NCBI GenBank assembly: GCA_002361365.1
Contig: DEST01000115.1
Span: forward strand, 1 to 61,140
DNA: 61,140 nt
Reading direction: 5' to 3'
Source of the DNA: Alphaproteobacteria bacterium UBA3307
Lineage (GTDB): Bacteria; Pseudomonadota; Alphaproteobacteria; RF32; CAG-239
The translations under genes and the position numbers were made by a program. Below are positions 58,530-61,140 of the stretch, in pieces; position 1 is the stretch's first letter, and every line of letters starts with the position of its first letter. Under the pieces are notes generated by a model. The model saw nothing but the letters and a program-made list of their open reading frames with translations, searched no databases and was not told where the DNA came from.

Positions 58530-58745
58530 AGAGTGATAAATCCGAAAGATTTATTGCTCGGGGATTTCAAACTCCCTTTACAAGTAATAAATAAATCCCC
58601 GACCGTGAGGTTTTCGGGTAATTTCTTCGACTTTATGGTCGGGGAACCTTAGGTATATGTTCAAGGCTATGCCTAAAAATCTAAGGGGTCTTTACTTGTA
58701 GGATTGTTTGAATTCCCCGACCACTTTTTAAGTGGTCTTTTTTTG
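58530..58745 (+). ncRNA. Long structured leader/ncRNA with alternative pairings
   Basis: ATAAATC/GATTTAT hairpin (58536-58554); P1 CGGGGATTTCAAAC (58559-58572) with GTTTGAATTCCCCG (58706-58719), 13 of 14 paired; P2 TACAAGTAA (58579-58587) with TTACTTGTA (58692-58700); P3 CCCCGACC (58597-58604) with GGTCGGGG (58637-58644); P4 CCTTAG with CTAAGG (about 58647-58685). GGTCGGGGAA at 58637-58646 is also perfectly complementary to TTCCCCGACC at 58713-58722, which overlaps both P1 and the terminator arm. This gives a mutually exclusive antiterminator-like pairing. No coding frame. The family is unknown to me. Confidence 0.6.
58719..58744 (+). terminator. Terminator of the 58.5-kb leader
   Basis: GACCACTT-(TTT)-AAGTGGTC perfect stem followed by T7. 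Its left arm overlaps the alternative pairing partner 58713-58722. Confidence 0.85.
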
Positions 58746-58756
58746 TTTAACAATCG

Positions 58757-58785
58757 GACTATGCGCGTCAGATGACGTCATAGTC
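58757..58785 (+). other. Second hairpin just before the 83-aa gene
   Basis: GACTATG (58757-58763) pairs with CATAGTC (58779-58785), with inner CGTC-agat-GACG. Followed by TTTAATTTTT, 22 bp before the start codon, so it could be a weak terminator or a translational control hairpin. Confidence 0.6.
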
Positions 58786-58807
58786 TTTAATTTTTACGGA
58801 GAAAAAA

Positions 58808-59059
58808 ATGACCAAGAAAAAAATATTACAGGTTGCCAATGATTGTGAACTGAAAGAACAAGATACTTTTTCTAAACAAGAACATGATAATATTGCGTTG
58901 ATTACAATGGATAGATGCCTGAAACAGTTAGCACCTTTTTTAAATGAACAGGAACGCAGTGATTTGATTATTGATATTGTATGTATGTTGGACGGTCGTT
59001 TGCGTCAACGCCAATATAATGCCGAAGAAATGGTAATGGGTGGAAATATCCTGTGTTAG
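58808..59059 (+). CDS. Small protein, unknown (83 aa)
   Basis: Starts at an ATG with GGAGAAAAAA upstream. A hydrophilic helical protein: Lys-rich N-terminus, then IALITMDRCLKQLAPFLNEQ, IIDIVCMLDGRLRQR and three Cys. No signal peptide or membrane segment and no family that I recognise. It sits behind an unusually elaborate leader RNA (58530-58745), which suggests tight control of its expression, and ends just before a 26-bp palindromic terminator. Confidence 0.65.
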   Translation: MTKKKILQVANDCELKEQDTFSKQEHDNIALITMDRCLKQLAPFLNEQERSDLIIDIVCMLDGRLRQRQYNAEEMVMGGNILC

Positions 59060-59065
59060 TTATAC

Positions 59066-59091
59066 AAAAAATACAAAATTTTGTATTTTTT
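59066..59091. terminator. 26-bp perfect palindrome after the 83-aa gene
   Basis: AAAAAATACAAAA / TTTTGTATTTTTT. An A/T-only stem that reads as a terminator in both directions. Confidence 0.6.
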
Positions 59092-59094
59092 GTC

Positions 59095-59129
59095 TTGACA
59101 AACATAAAAAAAGGGTGTAAATGTATAAG
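59095..59129 (+). promoter_or_regulatory. Promoter candidate with perfect -35
   Basis: TTGACA at 59095-59100. TAAATG after 17 bp, or TATAAG at 59124-59129 after 23 bp; neither spacing/-10 combination is ideal. It points into the geneless 59.1-59.7 kb stretch. Confidence 0.35.
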
Positions 59130-59600
59130 TACAATGAAATTATGAAGTTACAAATTAGAAAACATTCTGCCTCCGGCAGCCTAAATATAATCTATTTATG
59201 AAACGTTTTAATTTTATTCGCGCGCCTGACTAAAATGTTATTCGTGCGCAAAGTCAAAAAATGAAAATCGTAATAGAATATGGCAACAAAAAACAAAAGT
59301 CCCGCTTGAGTGAATTGCTGACCAACACAGTTCCTCACCTGCCCCTCGCCCCGAGCCCCAGTTGTGCTCATTGGCAATGGTAGGAAAATAATTTTAGTAT
59401 TAACCGGTGCTATTGCGCCATAAAAGTTTAGGAAGCTATGCAGAAAAACAGAGGTAAGCCTTCAAAGCTCATTTTTCGGACAATACAGAATATCGACTGA
59501 TCCGGCCGCCGGGCGCCCCCGCAATCCTTGGTGATTTGACGGAGGGCAAGCCACAGACCGCAAAAACCAAAAAAGATGAGAATAAGAGACAAGCCTTTTT

Positions 59601-59655
59601 GCGAGGACTAGATAACCTCGCCGAGCGCAAGCCGTCACGGCCGCAAACAGCGCTC
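59601..59655 (+). other. Pair of GC-rich hairpins in the geneless stretch
   Basis: GCGAGG-(9)-CCTCGC (59601-59621) is followed directly by GAGCGC...GCGCTC (59623-59655) with inner GCCGT-c-ACGGC. They lie in sequence clearly richer in G+C than the surroundings and upstream of a terminator at 59684-59712, so they may be the 3' part of an RNA or the debris of a gene. Confidence 0.4.
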
Positions 59656-59683
59656 AAACATTCAAAAAAGTAAATAACCCAAT

Positions 59684-59712
59684 GCCGCCACCAAGTTGTG
59701 AGCGGCTTTTTT
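59684..59712 (+). terminator. Terminator at 59.7 kb
   Basis: GCCGC-(13)-GCGGC then T6. Confidence 0.6.
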
Positions 59713-59831
59713 GTATGTTTAAAAAAGATATTGGAAATAAAATTGTATATATTGAAAAAATTTAAAATTATTCAGGGGCGCAAAAATCAAGTTTGAACAT
59801 CACTAAAAAACATAAAATTCGCCAACAAAAC

Positions 59832-60000
59832 AAAAAAAGGGACCGTCTGACCGTACCCTCTTACATTCAGACCGAACCGCTTATGTTAAGGTGGGCGCCA
59901 TATAACCGAACCACGATTCGGACAGAGACAGCTCCCTAAAAGATAATGTTGGCTCGAGAGACATGCGGTTAATACGCATCAGACAGTCTTACTTATCTAT
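59832..60000 (-). ncRNA. Minus-strand structured RNA candidate of about 165 nt (6S-like size)
   Basis: Runs from a promoter (60007-60035) to a T7 run at 59838-59832. The 5' and 3' ends pair: plus-strand TCAGACAGTC (59979-59988) with GACCGTCTGA (59841-59850), 10 bp with one G-U. Inside are hairpins ATGCG/CGCAT (59962-59978) and CCGAA/TTCGG (59907-59922). A competing GTCTGA/TCAGAC hairpin at 59845-59872 would act as terminator. End-to-end pairing, length and a CGCCCACCTTAA stretch resemble 6S RNA, but I cannot verify the central bubble, so the family is open. Confidence 0.5.
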
Positions 60001-60006
60001 GTTTTA

Positions 60007-60035
60007 AATATATATCAAAAAACTGATTTTTACAA
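60007..60035 (-). promoter_or_regulatory. Promoter of the minus-strand RNA
   Basis: Minus strand TTGTAA (60035-60030), exact 17-bp spacer, TATATT (60012-60007), with a start point near 60000. Confidence 0.55.
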
Positions 60036-60073
60036 GAAAAAAAACAAAAAATATCCGCCTTTTAGCCTAAAAA

Positions 60074-60889
60074 TTACATTAATTTAACTTTGGATTGCTT
60101 AATCATTTCTGCCAAAATTTGTCTCTTTTGCTCTTTATGTTTATGCAACAACTTTTGCACCACCGAAGATTTGGCATTGTCATAAGCGTTGTTACCATAA
60201 GCATCGCACAAATCTGTTCGCGCGCCATTCTTCAGTAAAAATTCCAGCATCTCCGTATCATAGACTTTTGTGGTTTCAGTAGAACTTTGCGGCTCATAAC
60301 TCTCTTTACCTGCCGCAACTTCTGCCAATGGAGTAGGCCCCGGATATGTTTTTTCATATTTATCATACAGCCTAAAAGATTCTCCTACGTGGTCATTGAT
60401 ATCAGCCCCGTGTTTAAGCTCGATTTTGACCATTTCAATATTTCCGGAACGAACAGCATAACGAAAAGATGACACCAAATTAAAATCCGCAGGGCGTTTA
60501 GTCGAAACTCCGTGTCCAAGCAGATATTCCAACATTTGCGGATTGTTATTGTCTATGGCATAAAATGCTGGGTCTTTACCATAAACATCATTGAGATTAA
60601 TATATGTTTTGCATCCGTTTTCTATCAATGCTTTAACCGCATCAAGACGCTTGCGCTCGGCGGCAAAATGCAACAAACTGCGTTCTTTATCCATATCAAA
60701 AGTATTGATATCCGCTCCCTGACGCACCAAATTCTTAATTTTTTTAGCGGCATTCTCATCCGGATTTTTAACCACAGCTATCAACTCTTTGGTAAGTGCG
60801 TTAATTCTGCTGCGTTCAGCTCTTTTTGCCTTAAATTCTTTTATACGGGTCAGCACTTTAGTAAGAGGATTAGCACTTGATTTGTTCAT
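60074..60889 (-). CDS. Ankyrin-repeat protein
   Basis: 271 aa from the ATG at 60889 (TGGAGT upstream); a longer start at 60952 lacks a ribosome site. A basic coiled N-terminus is followed by about four ankyrin repeats: IKNLVRQGADINTFDMDKER, SLLHFAAERKRLDAVKALIE, FYAIDNNNPQMLEYLLGHGV, FRYAVRSGNIEMVKIELKHG and MLEFLLKNGARTDLCDAYGN. No signal peptide or membrane helix, so cytoplasmic or a secreted substrate. Ankyrin proteins are frequent T4SS effectors in intracellular alphaproteobacteria; that role here is only speculative. Basic C-terminus (KQSKVKLM). Confidence 0.82.
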   Translation of the reverse strand: MNKSSANPLTKVLTRIKEFKAKRAERSRINALTKELIAVVKNPDENAAKKIKNLVRQGADINTFDMDKERSLLHFAAERKRLDAVKALIENGCKTYINLNDVYGKDPAFYAIDNNNPQMLEYLLGHGVSTKRPADFNLVSSFRYAVRSGNIEMVKIELKHGADINDHVGESFRLYDKYEKTYPGPTPLAEVAAGKESYEPQSSTETTKVYDTEMLEFLLKNGARTDLCDAYGNNAYDNAKSSVVQKLLHKHKEQKRQILAEMIKQSKVKLM

Positions 60890-61071
60890 CAAATATACTC
60901 CATATAGTATCAAATTGTGTTGTATTGTACACCGATTCGCCTGTTTTGTCAACGTGGGAAAAACATAATTTTTGCTGTTTTTATAAAGATTCTTAAAACA
61001 ATTGTCCTTAATAAAACCGGTTATCCAGAGCTACCTCTTTTTCTGACGATGAGCCCGATGAACCCAAACAC

Positions 61072-61094
61072 AAAAAGCCACCTTTGCGGCGGCT
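61072..61094 (-). terminator. Terminator after the tRNA
   Basis: Minus strand AGCCGCC-(GCAAA)-GGTGGCT with one G-U pair, then T5. Confidence 0.75.
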
Positions 61095-61104
61095 TCTTTG
61101 TATA

Positions 61105-61140
61105 TGGCGCGCTCTGGGCGATTCGAACGCCCGACCCACA
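61105..61140 (-). tRNA. tRNA, 3' part only (probably tRNA-Arg, UCU type)
   Basis: On the minus strand the window edge enters a tRNA: variable region, T-arm GGGCG-TTCGAAT-CGCCC, acceptor strand AGAGCGC, discriminator G and encoded CCA at 61107-61105. The 5' half lies outside, so the anticodon is not visible. Discriminator G with GCGC-CCA and the GTGGG variable region resemble E. coli tRNA-Arg(UCU), which is the basis for the isotype guess. Confidence 0.8.

Larger units (their letters stand above)
59060..60073. other. About 1 kb without a convincing gene
   Basis: Contains a palindromic terminator (59066-59091), a TTGACA-led promoter candidate (59095-59129) and a C-tract region (59338-59359). 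A GC-richer part (about 59480-59660) has two hairpins and a terminator, and a minus-strand RNA unit follows (59832-60035). The only ORFs are short: one of 40 codons from about 59261 and one starting near 59438 that shifts frame. They have no recognisable similarity. Confidence 0.5.

Noticed and set aside
59469..59657. Minus-strand ORF of 62 aa
   Set aside because: Arg/Ser-rich translation across GC-rich hairpins, no ribosome site, no similarity that I can recognise.
59130..59712. Possible two-piece tmRNA (ssrA), because of tandem hairpins and a DNTEYRL-like frame
   Set aside because: No T-loop, acceptor CCA or 5' acceptor sequence is present.

Overview
The window looks chromosomal and comes from an AT-rich alphaproteobacterium. 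Housekeeping genes (uvrA, ettA, tgt, fba, rpmJ, comM) lie beside a FzlA-type GST-fold protein, a family associated with alphaproteobacterial cell division. The two prepilins share a very characteristic N-terminus, and many genes carry strong AGGAG ribosome sites. A gut-type, uncultured low-GC lineage (RF32-like) would fit, but that placement is an inference.

1-17055, all on the minus strand, is a P-type (VirB/Trb-like) type IV secretion locus read right to left: three tandem VirB2-like pilins, a small exported protein, VirB3, VirB4, a VirB5-like protein, four large exported coiled-coil proteins (507, 425, 427 and 1491 aa) that I cannot assign, VirB8, a VirB7-like lipoprotein, a second VirB8 and VirB9, which is cut by the left edge. 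VirB6, VirB10, VirB11 and VirD4 are not in the window and may lie further left. Two promoters in this locus (before the pilins and before the VirB5-like gene) share an 11-bp-spaced direct repeat, as expected for a common response regulator.

17426-33955, on the plus strand, is a type IVb pilus operon of the R64 thin-pilus/TCP kind: an OmpA-like membrane protein, a TcpQ-domain lipoprotein, PilN secretin, PilO, PilP, PilQ ATPase, PilR platform protein, a pilin-like protein, a lipoprotein, ComM, an 883-aa protein with a degenerate trypsin-like domain, and two prepilins. A convergent PilT/DotB-like ATPase follows. The secretion and pilus loci are therefore head to head around a 370-bp divergent region, an arrangement that resembles a DNA-exchange or surface-adhesion island.

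35-57 kb is mostly housekeeping: an MsbA-like exporter, a glycosyltransferase/glycerophosphotransferase fusion, a uvrA-queH-S66 peptidase operon, a LivK-like binding protein, a small HTH protein, rpmJ, ettA, FzlA-like, a solute-binding protein, and a translationally coupled operon of MinD-like, DnaJ-SH3, tgt, LOG-family and ABC exporter genes. At 56.7-57.3 kb a 5' piece of greA is joined to the 3' part of a glycosyltransferase, which is a recombination scar. The fba gene follows.

58.4-61.1 kb is sparse: a small orphan gene behind a long, foldable leader, about 1 kb with no convincing gene, a probable minus-strand structured RNA, an ankyrin-repeat protein, and the 3' end of a tRNA (probably Arg) at the right edge. 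Four structured-RNA candidates (37.2, 45.4, 58.5 and 59.9 kb) have pairing stems and terminators; I could not assign any of them to a known family with confidence.
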